A stretch of DNA of 64,000 bases, taken from positions 1,674,001 to 1,738,000 of the forward strand of contig NZ_CP042431.1 of the NCBI RefSeq assembly GCF_007970185.1, given 5' to 3'. The notes under the pieces were generated by a model, which saw only the letters and a list, made by a program, of their open reading frames with translations, did not search any database and was not told the origin of the DNA. The position numbers and the translations under genes are program-made. This DNA is from Pseudobacter ginsenosidimutans. Lineage in GTDB: Bacteria; Bacteroidota; Bacteroidia; Chitinophagales; Chitinophagaceae. Positions 42,387 to 51,079 of this stretch are shown one piece after another. Position 1 is the stretch's first letter, and every line of letters begins with the position of its first letter.

Positions 42387-43287
42387 CTGATGGTTTTGCG
42401 GGAATCAGGAAGCTGACCATTTCTGGCAACAATTCGATCACTGCCGTCAATGGAGGCTTTTCTTTTTTCTCCAGGGCATCATCGATATGAACCTGTGCTC
42501 CTGTCCATTCAAGGTGAACACGCTTGCAGGCGAGTGAATGAAAGGGTGGCGTTGCTTCTTCCTTATTCAAACGATGACGGAGGTATTCGATCAGCTTGCT
42601 GCGTTCATCTTCCCGGATCCACACAGCATCGAAGCGCCCATCTCCGGGATCGGCCTGTGGAGCCAGTTTCAGATTGGGACCGATACTATGCGCATTCATG
42701 ATCTCCAGCAAGAGGTAGTCGCCTGAGTGATCATTGCCATCCAGCTCCAGTTTGCAGTAACGGCTCTTCGCTGTCTGGGCAATGTCCAGCAATGTAGTCA
42801 ATGCCAGTTCCAGTGATTCTTCCGCAGTTTCAGGAACATCATCCACCTTATTCATTTCCTTGATCAATTTGGGGAAGAGACCGAAGCCCACTCCTTCCAG
42901 GAAGATCTGTTCATCACCTTCCTGTTTGAAAAGACCGAGATCGAATTTCTTGATAAGCCCCGGCTTCCACGCTTCAACGATCTCTTCCAGCTCGCCGCTG
43001 ATACCCAGGGTGCCTGCGATATTATTGGCAGTGCCCGCAGGCAGCAGTGCTAAAGGAATATGCGTTTGATCCTGCTTCACAAGGTTGCGAACTACCTTGC
43101 CTACGGTGCCGTCCCCGCCCGCAATAACGATCAGGTCCGCATCAGGATCGATGGTCTCCCAACCTTCCTTTTTTGTTGAAAAATATCTACACTCATAGTC
43201 CTGTGATTTGAGCAGGTCGAGCAGTTTTTGCTTCGTGTGTTCCTGGTCCCCGGCTCCGGGGTTGTGGATTAACATGGCCAACTTCAT
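42379..43287 (-). CDS. Diacylglycerol/sphingosine-kinase-family lipid kinase
   Basis: A 302-residue protein of the DAGK catalytic family. The N-terminal Rossmann-like domain has AMLIHNPGAGD, DLIVIAGGDGTVGKVVRNL (GGDGT motif) and PLALLPAGTANNIAGTLG. The C-terminal beta domain includes LLLEIMNAHSIGPNL and DPGDGRFD. These motifs match bacterial YegS/DgkB-like kinases that phosphorylate membrane lipids, diacylglycerol or related. The exact lipid is not predictable. The longer upstream frame (to 43944) was rejected because it runs through the divergent surE gene. Its start is 72 nt from surE, and the 3' end overlaps the TPP operon by 8 bp. Confidence 0.88.
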   Translation of the reverse strand: MKLAMLIHNPGAGDQEHTKQKLLDLLKSQDYECRYFSTKKEGWETIDPDADLIVIAGGDGTVGKVVRNLVKQDQTHIPLALLPAGTANNIAGTLGISGELEEIVEAWKPGLIKKFDLGLFKQEGDEQIFLEGVGFGLFPKLIKEMNKVDDVPETAEESLELALTTLLDIAQTAKSRYCKLELDGNDHSGDYLLLEIMNAHSIGPNLKLAPQADPGDGRFDAVWIREDERSKLIEYLRHRLNKEEATPPFHSLACKRVHLEWTGAQVHIDDALEKKEKPPLTAVIELLPEMVSFLIPAKPSVI

Positions 43288-43359
43288 AGAATGAATTCTA
43301 TTAATAAAAGCATACCAACAATATTTCCCGCAGGCATGATTATGATAAGCAATTATTTC

Positions 43360-44088
43360 ATGAGAATACTGGTAACCAACGACGATGGAATTTACAGCCC
43401 GGGTATTGCATCCCTGGCGAAGATCGCTTCCAGATTCGGAGAAGTGCTGGTAGTGGCGCCCGATGTGGAGCAGTCTTCCATGGGCCATGCGATCACTCAC
43501 TCCCGGCCACTTTTTTACAAGAAATCGCCTATATCCTTTGAAGGAATGGAAGCTTACAGAGTAAATGGTACACCTGCGGACTGTGTAGCCCTGGGCACGC
43601 ATATGTGGGCAGATATTGAAGTAGTGCTCTCTGGCATCAATATGGGACTGAACCTCGGAAATGGTATGTGGCACTCGGGAACACTTGCTGCCGCCAAACA
43701 GGCTGCACTGCTGGGTTTGCGGGGTATTGCACTTAGTACTGTTGCCGGAAAAACGGAGCCCGATTTCGATACACTCGGCCCATATGTGGAGAGGACACTC
43801 AGCAGATTGCTCGAAATGAAAGATGCGAAACTGCTGAACGTGAATTTTCCTCCGGTGCCAAGAGGCATCAAGTGGACCCGCCAGTCGGTTCGCTTCTACG
43901 ACGGTAAGATTGTTCCGGGAATGGACCCAATGGGAAGAAAGCATTACTGGTTCACGGTGATCCCGCTGGAACCTGCCGAAGAGGATACAGACAGGTGGGC
44001 CATCGAAAATGAATATGTTTCGGTTACCCCTCTGCGTTTAGATCTGACAGATGAAGCCCAGTTGAAAGATATGATCAATCATTCCTGA
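43360..44088 (+). CDS. surE: 5'/3'-nucleotidase SurE
   Basis: A 242-residue metal-dependent nucleotidase that removes phosphate from nucleoside monophosphates. All family motifs are present: RILVTNDDGIYSPGI (N-D-D metal ligands, residues ~7-9), VAPDVEQSSMGHAITHSRPL, VNGTPADCVALG and LSGINMGLNLGNGMWHSGTLAAAKQ. ATG 43360 (MRILVTNDDG) gives the usual N-terminus; an in-frame extension to 43291 has no homology signature. It is divergent from the lipid-kinase gene and convergent with the 527-residue gene, ending 1 nt before it. Confidence 0.93.
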   Translation: MRILVTNDDGIYSPGIASLAKIASRFGEVLVVAPDVEQSSMGHAITHSRPLFYKKSPISFEGMEAYRVNGTPADCVALGTHMWADIEVVLSGINMGLNLGNGMWHSGTLAAAKQAALLGLRGIALSTVAGKTEPDFDTLGPYVERTLSRLLEMKDAKLLNVNFPPVPRGIKWTRQSVRFYDGKIVPGMDPMGRKHYWFTVIPLEPAEEDTDRWAIENEYVSVTPLRLDLTDEAQLKDMINHS

Positions 44089-44089
44089 C

Positions 44090-45673
44090 CTAATGCTTAA
44101 CGGTAGCCCGTTCAGGCTTTACCCTGCGCTTGCTCTCGAGGTATTTCGCATGAACCACATCGCCCATGGGCTTCTCATACACTTTACTTTCCACCCAGGA
44201 CACAACATCCAGGTAAGCAAAGGCACGCGTTTCAAAGCGGTTCCCTTCCAGGTGTTTGATCTTTTGCAGGAATTTCTCCAGCTCAGGCTTTAGCTTGCGG
44301 GGAGAAACATCGAATGAGTTGCGAAGGAACCTGAACATCTCCTCTTCCACCATCGTCAGGTTCTGCATTTTGGCCATAAAACGGTACACGCTCTTTATGA
44401 GCGATTCCATGATATCATAATTGCCCATTTCATAATGAGCCATCAGGTGCAGCAGACGTGCGTAACATTGCAGGTCAACACGCAGGTCTGGAACAGACAC
44501 GTTCATGATCTTCTGCAGGTAGTCGATACTGGTAGAATAATCGCCGGCTCCAAAATGAAGGGTAGCGAACTTGTAATTGAACACCAGGATCCGGTGAGTG
44601 TCTACATATAGCTCGTAATCGTTGAGGTCTTTTTCAATTTCAGGAACAATGGCGAGGCCCTGCTTGAAAGTGCCTTGCATCAGGTGCTGGTTCAGGCGGG
44701 CGCCGCTGATATAGATAAAGGTATGTACCCGGAAATTGTCGTGCGCCTTGGCGAGATCTGTATCTGCATACTCCTGGAATTTGCGGAGCGTAAGATCGAA
44801 CTGATCGAAGTTGCGCAGATCGAAATGGGCATTGAGCAAATTGTGCATGCCCTTCACATAATGACCGGGCTCCACGGAAATCATCACCGGCTGTTCTTCA
44901 AACAGCTCGATCCATTTCTTGCTGTTGCGGTAGTACATCAGCCAGTCCTGACGGATGAAAGCAAACCAGCAATAGCTTTGATAAAGATATAATCGTTCAT
45001 ACCAGTCCGTTACCTTGTGCGCATTTTCGGGGAGGTTCTTTTTGAAGAAGTCCTTGATATCTTTCTCTTCATCCTGGTTACGGGCGTGGCCATTGCGGAT
45101 GAACCAGCGGTACATGAGCAGCGCGAGGTTAGACAATTTCACTACACTGTCGATATGCTGGCTGATCTCGAGCGCTTCCCTGGCCAGCAGTTCCGTTTTT
45201 TCCTGCGAGCTGCGGGTAATATGGAGTGTTTCGATCTTCTTCTCCAGCGAAATCACTTGTGCCAGGTAGTTATATTTATGATTCTCTTTGGCGAACTCCT
45301 TGGCTTTCTCAAGGATCTTAAGCGCCTGAATTTTTAGTCCTTTATTATACAGTACACGGGCATAATCGAGTTGTTCGCTGAGCTGCAGGTCTATATTCTC
45401 TGCAGTCTTCAGGAGCCGCAATCCTGCTAACAACTGTTTGTAAAGATGTGTTTTGAGGTTGGCCAGCTGCGGTTTAGTGATGGGCGACAGTTTTTTCAGC
45501 AATACTTTCTCATCATACTCCGGTAATTTGTCCAGCGCATCGAACAATTGGATGATTTTTAGGTCCTCCTTGGCGGAACTTCTGGTGATATATAGCTTAA
45601 AATGCCTTTTTTCCGACTTCTCCAGAGATCGAACTAACTGAAATAATGAGTCTGTAAATGGGTTGGCCCTCAT
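44090..45673 (-). CDS. Large alpha-helical protein, TPR-like, unrecognised
   Basis: A 527-residue protein made almost entirely of amphipathic helices, rich in Leu, Lys and Tyr. Helix-loop-helix units resemble degenerate TPRs (ARVLYNKGLKIQALKILEKAKEFA; YKFATLHFGAGDYSTSIDYLQK). The N-terminus (FTDSLFQLVRSLEKSEKRHFKLYITRS) recurs in a Bacteroidota family I cannot name. There is no signal peptide, membrane segment or enzyme motif. A cytosolic scaffold or protein-interaction role is likely by architecture. The basic C-terminus (ESKRRVKPERATVKH) is exposed. It is transcribed away from the small-RNA locus at 45.8 kb. Confidence 0.75.
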   Translation of the reverse strand: MRANPFTDSLFQLVRSLEKSEKRHFKLYITRSSAKEDLKIIQLFDALDKLPEYDEKVLLKKLSPITKPQLANLKTHLYKQLLAGLRLLKTAENIDLQLSEQLDYARVLYNKGLKIQALKILEKAKEFAKENHKYNYLAQVISLEKKIETLHITRSSQEKTELLAREALEISQHIDSVVKLSNLALLMYRWFIRNGHARNQDEEKDIKDFFKKNLPENAHKVTDWYERLYLYQSYCWFAFIRQDWLMYYRNSKKWIELFEEQPVMISVEPGHYVKGMHNLLNAHFDLRNFDQFDLTLRKFQEYADTDLAKAHDNFRVHTFIYISGARLNQHLMQGTFKQGLAIVPEIEKDLNDYELYVDTHRILVFNYKFATLHFGAGDYSTSIDYLQKIMNVSVPDLRVDLQCYARLLHLMAHYEMGNYDIMESLIKSVYRFMAKMQNLTMVEEEMFRFLRNSFDVSPRKLKPELEKFLQKIKHLEGNRFETRAFAYLDVVSWVESKVYEKPMGDVVHAKYLESKRRVKPERATVKH

Positions 45674-45759
45674 ATTGAAATTCTCCTAAAACGCACGCCC
45701 GGTAAGGGTTTTAAGATTTATTTACCAGTTTTGGGATGATAAAATACGTAATAAGTTGT

Positions 45760-45791
45760 TTTGCCAGCAGTGATTTCTCGTGTTATTTTTA
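45760..45791 (+). promoter_or_regulatory. Promoter of the putative small RNA
   Basis: TTTG (45760-45763) and TATTTTTA (45784-45791, one mismatch to TAnnTTTG) are exactly 20 nt apart, so a transcript would begin near 45798. Confidence 0.6.
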
Positions 45792-45797
45792 CATCGG

Positions 45798-45983
45798 ATT
45801 TGAAACAAACATATGGCCAAGCAATCGTAAGCAGGCAGCAATAGAAAGAGGCAAAAGACAAAGTGACAAGCAAAGCAGAGTTAGAGGCCGAATATCAAAT
45901 CCACACGAAAAAGATTTTTAAGAATTTTCATATGGCAAGCAATCGTTAGAGGTCATCTGTTTCTACAGAAGACCCTTTTTTTT
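45798..45983 (+). ncRNA. Putative small RNA of about 186 nt
   Basis: A promoter with ideal spacing and a strong terminator bound a stretch without a credible gene. The predicted RNA is about 186 nt, the size range of 6S RNA, and contains two near-identical segments, ATATGGCCAAGCAATCGTAAG (45811 on) and ATATGGCAAGCAATCGTTAG (45931 on). CATATG halves at both ends can pair. I could not confirm a 6S fold, and it does not match SRP RNA or tmRNA landmarks. It could be 6S or a lineage-specific RNA. Confidence 0.55.
45951..45983 (+). terminator. Rho-independent terminator of the small RNA
   Basis: GGTC-at-CTGT pairs with ACAG-aa-GACC around the loop TTCT, followed by C and eight Ts. Confidence 0.85.
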
Positions 45984-46160
45984 ACGGCTGCAATATAATA
46001 CAAAAACGATTCGCACACTATAATCGCCGGAAAATTGCAAGGAAATGTTAAAGCTGCCTTAGTTTCCGCTTCTTTTATCTCACCGGTATTTCATTCCCCG
46101 CTCAAATGCACGAAATTTAAAGGAACACATCTCCTTTACTTCATCTAATGCCTTAATGCT
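45984..46160. other. Spacer before the DUF2723 gene
   Basis: AT-rich, with no gene, repeat or clear promoter that I can support. Confidence 0.4.
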
Positions 46161-49100
46161 ATGCAGTTCAACAAATTGAACAACCTGTTCGGGTGGCTGG
46201 TCTGTGCAGTGGCCTGTACCACTTACCTGATCACTTTAGAACCAACTACCAGCTTCTGGGATTGCGGCGAATTCATATCCAGCGCCAACAAACTTCAGAT
46301 CCCGCATCCTCCCGGCTCTCCGCTCTTCATTCTTATGGGAAGATTTTTTGTAGTGCTTTTTGGTGATAACCCACAAACTGCAGCCATTGCTGTGAACAGC
46401 ATGAGCGCAATCGCCAGCGGATTCACCATTCTCTTCCTGTTCTGGACCATCACGTATTTTGCCAGAAAGCTGGTGCTGCCTGCATCACAGGCAACTCCAA
46501 CAGGTCAGCAGACTTTCACTATTCTCAGCGCCGGAGTGATCGGCTCACTCGCATATGCATTCTCCGATTCTTTCTGGTTCAGCGCTGTGGAAGGTGAAGT
46601 ATATGCGCTCAGCTCTTTCTTTACAGCACTGGTGTTCTGGGCCATCTTCAAGTGGGAAGCCAGGGCCAACGAGCCACGCGCCGATCGCTGGCTGGTATTT
46701 ATCTTCTTTATGATGGGGCTTTCCATCGGAGTGCATCTCCTGAACCTGCTCACAATCCCCGCGGTTTTGATGGTGTATTATTTCAAGAAATACAAATTCA
46801 CCAGGCGTGGCGCTTTCATTGCGCTCATCACTGGTTGCGCCATTACGGTGTTCATCATGAAATTCATCGTCCAAAGCACCATCCGTGGTGCCGGACAATT
46901 CGATATTTTCTTCACCAATGAATTTGGGCTGCCTTTCTTTACAGGTTTCATTATTTTCTTCGCACTGATCGGCGCCGGACTATTACTGGCCATCCGGTAT
47001 GCTTCCCGAAGGAACTGGTACAGGGCAAAGCTCGCACTCTGGTGCGCCTTGTTCGTGATGCTGGGCTATTCTACTTACACCACAACGCTGATCAGGTCCA
47101 ACGCCGACCCTGCCGTGAACATGTTCAGTGTGGATAATCCGATCAGCCTCGCCTCCTATCTTGGACGCGAAAGTTATAACGACTGGCCCCTGTTCTATGG
47201 TCCCGATTTCACGGAACGCGCACCCTTCAAGAAAGCAGGAGAAGAATATGTAAAAGGAGAAAAGAAATACGAAACTGCCGGTCCAAAATACGTTCAGGAC
47301 TGGGCCAATGCACCGGGCGCTCATTTCTTCCCGCGCATCTGGGATAATAATGACGACCGGAATCAAAAAGCCTGCTACTATAACTTCACCGGCCTCGAAG
47401 AAGGTGAAACGCCCACCATGAAAGATAATATCGCTTACTTCTCCCGCTATCAGGCAGGCTGGATGTACATGCGATATTTCATGTGGAATTTCGCCGGAAG
47501 ACAAAATGATCTGCAGGGATACGGCAACCCACGTGACAGTAATTTCATCAGCGGTATCAATTTCGTTGACAACTCTCTTTACGGCAATCAATCGAAAATG
47601 CCCGACACCGCCCGCGAAAGCAACAAAGCCTATAACCGTTTATTCATGCTGCCCCTGGCTCTTGGCCTGGTTGGGTTATTCTTTCAACTCAGGCGGAATA
47701 ACAAAGACTGGTTCGTGAATACACTGCTTTTCCTCATCACCGGAATAGGCATCGTTATCTTCCTGAATCAATCCGGTCATCAACCACGAGAGCGTGATTA
47801 TGCATTCGTAGGATCCTTCTATGCCTTTGCTGTCTGGATCGGACTGGGAGTAGTGGGGCTGATCAGTTTTACACAAAAACATATCAAAAAGCCGGCAGCG
47901 GCCTGGGCTACAGCTGCCCTCTGTTTTTTTGCTGTGCCTGTGCTGATGGCCCAACAGGAATGGGATGATCACGATCGCAGTGGAAAAACCCTGGCCCGCG
48001 ATCTCGCCCGTAACTATCTCGAAAGCTGCCCGCCAAACGCCATCCTCATCACTGCCGAAGACAACGACACCTATCCCATCTGGTATCTCCAGGAAGTGGA
48101 AGGTGTGCGAAGGGATGTACGCGTGGTGATTGCTACCATGATCGGAAACGACTGGTGCATCGATCAGCTTCGCTACAAAGTGAACAACAGCGCGCCGGTG
48201 GATGTGCTGTTCACCAAAGAACAAGTAGCCGGCAACAAGAGAGGTGTGGTATACTTCAATAAAATGCAGGGCTTCGATCCCGAAAAGCATTATGACCTCT
48301 ATGAATCCTTAAAAAACACCGTAGCCTCGGATGACAGCAAATACACTACTGTAACCGAAGATGGAGAAACATATCATCTTCTTCCCATGAATAAATTCAG
48401 CATCCCCGTGGATCAGGCCAAAGCAATCGCCAGTGGTGCGGCGCATAACGGCGAGAAAATAGCAGATCAGTTGTTGCTGGATTTTTCAGGAAAGAATTAT
48501 CTCTTCAAACACGAGCTGGCTCCCCTGGCCATCATAGCAGCCAATAAATGGGAAAGGCCCATCTGCTTTGCTTCTTCGCAAACGGCCTCCGATTATGGAT
48601 TAGGGAATTATGTGAGATCGAAAGGACTTGTATACCAGTTGAGCCCTGTCCAGAACAGTGAAGTGGATAACGAAACGGCCTACGCCAATGTGATGAACCA
48701 TTTCCAGTATGGCAATACCCATAAATCGGGCATGTACCTGGATGAAACAAATCGTTTAAGGCTCAACGTGATCAAGATGGCTCATGTGCAGCTCGCCATG
48801 AGCCTGGTTAAAGCCGGAGAAATGGAAAAGGCGAAAAAAGTGCTACGTCGTTTTGACGAGAACGTTAGTCCGGCCAATATGCCTTATGGGTTCACCAGCA
48901 ACAGGGGCAATCAGCATAATATTATGTCACTGCAGTTCCTGCATGCCTGTTACCTGGCCGGTGATCTGGAATTGGCGAAGAAAGTAACGGCATCATTGCG
49001 CAAGGATCTGTTGCAGCAGATGGAATACTATCGCTCACTGGGAGAAGAGCCACAAAGTGATGATGAGTTGGCCCGGAATGCTTACCAGCTGATACAGGGT

Positions 49101-49211
49101 GGAGGCGCTTCACTGAATAATCACCAGGTTTCATTCGCCAATGATATTCTCAGCAGCTTCCAGTTGCTGAACCAGGTAAGTGAATGGGAAAAGCAACCAG
49201 CAGCTTTATAG
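46161..49211 (+). CDS. DUF2723 multi-spanning membrane protein (GT-C glycosyltransferase-like)
   Basis: A 1016-residue integral membrane protein. The N-terminal half has about ten hydrophobic helices. The DUF2723 signature comes first: LEPTTSFWDCGEFISSANKLQIPHPPGSPLF, with acidic residues after the first helix as in GT-C glycosyltransferases. The C-terminal part (from ~600) is soluble and ends in TPR-like helices. DUF2723 proteins are predicted lipid-linked sugar transferases, often related to protein O-glycosylation in Bacteroidota. The donor and acceptor are unknown. It is monocistronic, with a terminator at 49234. Confidence 0.9.
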   Translation: MQFNKLNNLFGWLVCAVACTTYLITLEPTTSFWDCGEFISSANKLQIPHPPGSPLFILMGRFFVVLFGDNPQTAAIAVNSMSAIASGFTILFLFWTITYFARKLVLPASQATPTGQQTFTILSAGVIGSLAYAFSDSFWFSAVEGEVYALSSFFTALVFWAIFKWEARANEPRADRWLVFIFFMMGLSIGVHLLNLLTIPAVLMVYYFKKYKFTRRGAFIALITGCAITVFIMKFIVQSTIRGAGQFDIFFTNEFGLPFFTGFIIFFALIGAGLLLAIRYASRRNWYRAKLALWCALFVMLGYSTYTTTLIRSNADPAVNMFSVDNPISLASYLGRESYNDWPLFYGPDFTERAPFKKAGEEYVKGEKKYETAGPKYVQDWANAPGAHFFPRIWDNNDDRNQKACYYNFTGLEEGETPTMKDNIAYFSRYQAGWMYMRYFMWNFAGRQNDLQGYGNPRDSNFISGINFVDNSLYGNQSKMPDTARESNKAYNRLFMLPLALGLVGLFFQLRRNNKDWFVNTLLFLITGIGIVIFLNQSGHQPRERDYAFVGSFYAFAVWIGLGVVGLISFTQKHIKKPAAAWATAALCFFAVPVLMAQQEWDDHDRSGKTLARDLARNYLESCPPNAILITAEDNDTYPIWYLQEVEGVRRDVRVVIATMIGNDWCIDQLRYKVNNSAPVDVLFTKEQVAGNKRGVVYFNKMQGFDPEKHYDLYESLKNTVASDDSKYTTVTEDGETYHLLPMNKFSIPVDQAKAIASGAAHNGEKIADQLLLDFSGKNYLFKHELAPLAIIAANKWERPICFASSQTASDYGLGNYVRSKGLVYQLSPVQNSEVDNETAYANVMNHFQYGNTHKSGMYLDETNRLRLNVIKMAHVQLAMSLVKAGEMEKAKKVLRRFDENVSPANMPYGFTSNRGNQHNIMSLQFLHACYLAGDLELAKKVTASLRKDLLQQMEYYRSLGEEPQSDDELARNAYQLIQGGGASLNNHQVSFANDILSSFQLLNQVSEWEKQPAAL

Positions 49212-49233
49212 AAAAATGAAATAATAGAATGAA

Positions 49234-49268
49234 GAAAGCAGCAGTACATGTATTGCTGCTTTCTTTTT
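49234..49268 (+). terminator. Rho-independent terminator
   Basis: GAAAGCAGCA pairs with TGCTGCTTTC around a 10-nt loop, followed by five Ts. It lies between the DUF2723 gene and the cyclophilin gene. Confidence 0.8.
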
Positions 49269-49280
49269 AGATTTGTGCAT

Positions 49281-49928
49281 ATGAAGCCTGTAAGATTTAC
49301 TCAGGGTGTTACAGACACTCGCGGGAATGCGAGCAACAGGTTGCAGCGAAAGTATTGGTGGCAACTGATCGTGCTGGTGATGCTGTTTGCAGGCTGCTCC
49401 TCCGGCAACTCCAAACATCCCCGGGTTGAGATCAGTACACGCCAGGGCGATATCATTATCGAACTCTATCCAGATAAAGCACCCAAAAGCGTTGCAGCTT
49501 TCTTAAGCTATATAGAAAAGGATCTTTACAACAACGCCAGTTTTTACCGTGTTTTGAACGATGAGAACCAACCCTCCAATGCAGCCAAAGCCAATGTGAT
49601 CCAGGGAGGATTGTACAGATCTAAGAAAAGGCCCGAACTGCCAGGCATCCCGCACGAGTCCACCAAGGAAACAGGTATCCTCCATAAAGACGGTGTTGTT
49701 TCCCTTGCACGCACAGATCCGGGCACTGCCACCAGCGAATTCTTCATCTGTATCGGCGATCAGCCCGGATTCGATGCAGGCGGCGCCAACAATGCAGACG
49801 GACTCGGCTATGCCGCCTTCGGACGCGTAGTGAAAGGGCTTGACATCGTGAGGAAGATCTACAACCAACCCGAATACGATCAATATTTCGATCCTCCTGT
49901 TCCTATTTACAACATCAAAAAGTTGTAA
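49281..49928 (+). CDS. Cyclophilin-type peptidyl-prolyl isomerase lipoprotein
   Basis: A 215-residue protein whose start is taken at ATG 49281, because the longer frame to 49248 runs into the terminator. A basic N-terminus and one hydrophobic stretch end in a lipobox (MLFAGCSS), giving an envelope lipoprotein. The remainder is a cyclophilin domain: RQGDIIIELYPDKAPKSVAAFLSY, NASFYRVL, VIQGGLY, GVVSLARTDPGTATSEFFICIGDQP, LGYAAFGRVVKGLDIVRKI. The isomerase fold is complete. It probably assists folding of periplasmic or outer-membrane proteins. It lies 39 nt before the nucleoid-associated gene. Confidence 0.9.
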   Translation: MKPVRFTQGVTDTRGNASNRLQRKYWWQLIVLVMLFAGCSSGNSKHPRVEISTRQGDIIIELYPDKAPKSVAAFLSYIEKDLYNNASFYRVLNDENQPSNAAKANVIQGGLYRSKKRPELPGIPHESTKETGILHKDGVVSLARTDPGTATSEFFICIGDQPGFDAGGANNADGLGYAAFGRVVKGLDIVRKIYNQPEYDQYFDPPVPIYNIKKL

Positions 49929-49967
49929 CGGCTTGCTTATCTTCGCGGCCTCAAAAACCGTAGTAAC

Positions 49968-51014
49968 ATGACAGGCATCGATAGTGTACAGTTGGAGAAA
50001 GTGATCGTTCACAAGATCGGTAATCCCTCCCGTGGCGAAGATCTGCACCTGAGTGAAAATCCGCTTACACTCAACGACGAGATCGTGAGAGGCCTGCTCA
50101 CCAAATACTTCCTCGGAGCCTTCAACGAAAACGAACTCTTCCACTTCACGCATATCAGCGACCTCCAGATGAATGAAGTGTACCGTTATGTGGCTGCCAT
50201 CTTTGAAGACAGGGAATCCTTCATGGAACAGGCAGCCTATATTGCCCGGTTCCTCTACACAAAATCCACGCACGTAAAAGTAAAAGAAGGCGAACTCTAC
50301 GTTGTGCAATTCGACAATGTTCCCTTTGAAGGAGAATATATCCCCGCTATCGGTATCTTCAAATCTGAAACCAAAGAATCTTTCCTGAGAGTATTTCCCC
50401 ACGGGAAAAGCTATGAGGTATTACATGAAGAAGGCGTCAACATCAATAAAATGGACAAGGGCTGCCTCGTATTCAGGACAAATACCGTAGAAGGCTTCAA
50501 GGTTTGCGTGGTAGACAGCACCAATAAGAACAATGATGCGCAATACTGGGTGGAAGAGTTCCTGCAGATAACCCCCTATGCAGACAGCTATCACAATACC
50601 GACAAGGTCCTCAACCTCTGCAAACAATTCATCACCCAGGAATACCCTGAGAAATTCGACGTTTCCAAAAGTGACCAGATAGACCTGCTCAACAGGAGCA
50701 TGGACTACTTCAAAAGCAAGGAGCAGTTCAGCTTGCAGGAGTTTGCTGAAGAAGTGATGCACCACCAGGAAGTGGTTGACACCTTTATGGATTACAAGAA
50801 GAATTTCGAGTCAGCGAAGAACTTTGAATTGAACGATGAATTCGCCATCCACATCAATGCGGTGAAAAAGCAGCAACGCGTTTTCAAAACTGTTTTGAAG
50901 CTTGACAAGAACTTCCATATCTATATTCACGGAAGACGAGACCTGATTGAAAAAGGAGTGGATGAAATGACCGGAAAGAAATACTACAAGATCTTTTTCG
51001 ACGAAGAAAGCTGA
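49968..51014 (+). CDS. Nucleoid-associated protein (NdpA/YejK family)
   Basis: A 348-residue protein of the nucleoid-associated (NA37, YejK/NdpA) family. It shows the family opening VQLEKVIVHKIGNPSRGEDLHLSE, the central FLYTKSTHVKVKEGELYVVQF and YIPAIGIFKSE segments, and the C-terminal KNFELNDEFAIHINAVKKQQRVFKTVLKLDKNFHIYIHG. Family members bind DNA and contribute to chromosome organisation; the molecular detail is limited. No signal peptide is present. It follows the cyclophilin gene by 39 nt and converges with the EamA-transporter gene. Confidence 0.88.
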   Translation: MTGIDSVQLEKVIVHKIGNPSRGEDLHLSENPLTLNDEIVRGLLTKYFLGAFNENELFHFTHISDLQMNEVYRYVAAIFEDRESFMEQAAYIARFLYTKSTHVKVKEGELYVVQFDNVPFEGEYIPAIGIFKSETKESFLRVFPHGKSYEVLHEEGVNINKMDKGCLVFRTNTVEGFKVCVVDSTNKNNDAQYWVEEFLQITPYADSYHNTDKVLNLCKQFITQEYPEKFDVSKSDQIDLLNRSMDYFKSKEQFSLQEFAEEVMHHQEVVDTFMDYKKNFESAKNFELNDEFAIHINAVKKQQRVFKTVLKLDKNFHIYIHGRRDLIEKGVDEMTGKKYYKIFFDEES

Positions 51015-51079
51015 TAAATGCCGCAGGAAAAAACAGGATCTCCATCCGTAAAATTGAAGACCCTGCCTGCAATGGCTGA

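Noticed and set aside
42379-43944. Longer 521-codon version of the lipid-kinase gene
   Set aside because: The extra N-terminus is antisense to surE and has no kinase features; the family start MKLAMLIHNPGAG is at 43287.
45736-45921. 61-codon plus-strand frame in the small-RNA locus
   Set aside because: It starts before the predicted transcription start, has no plausible domain, and the region looks like an RNA gene.
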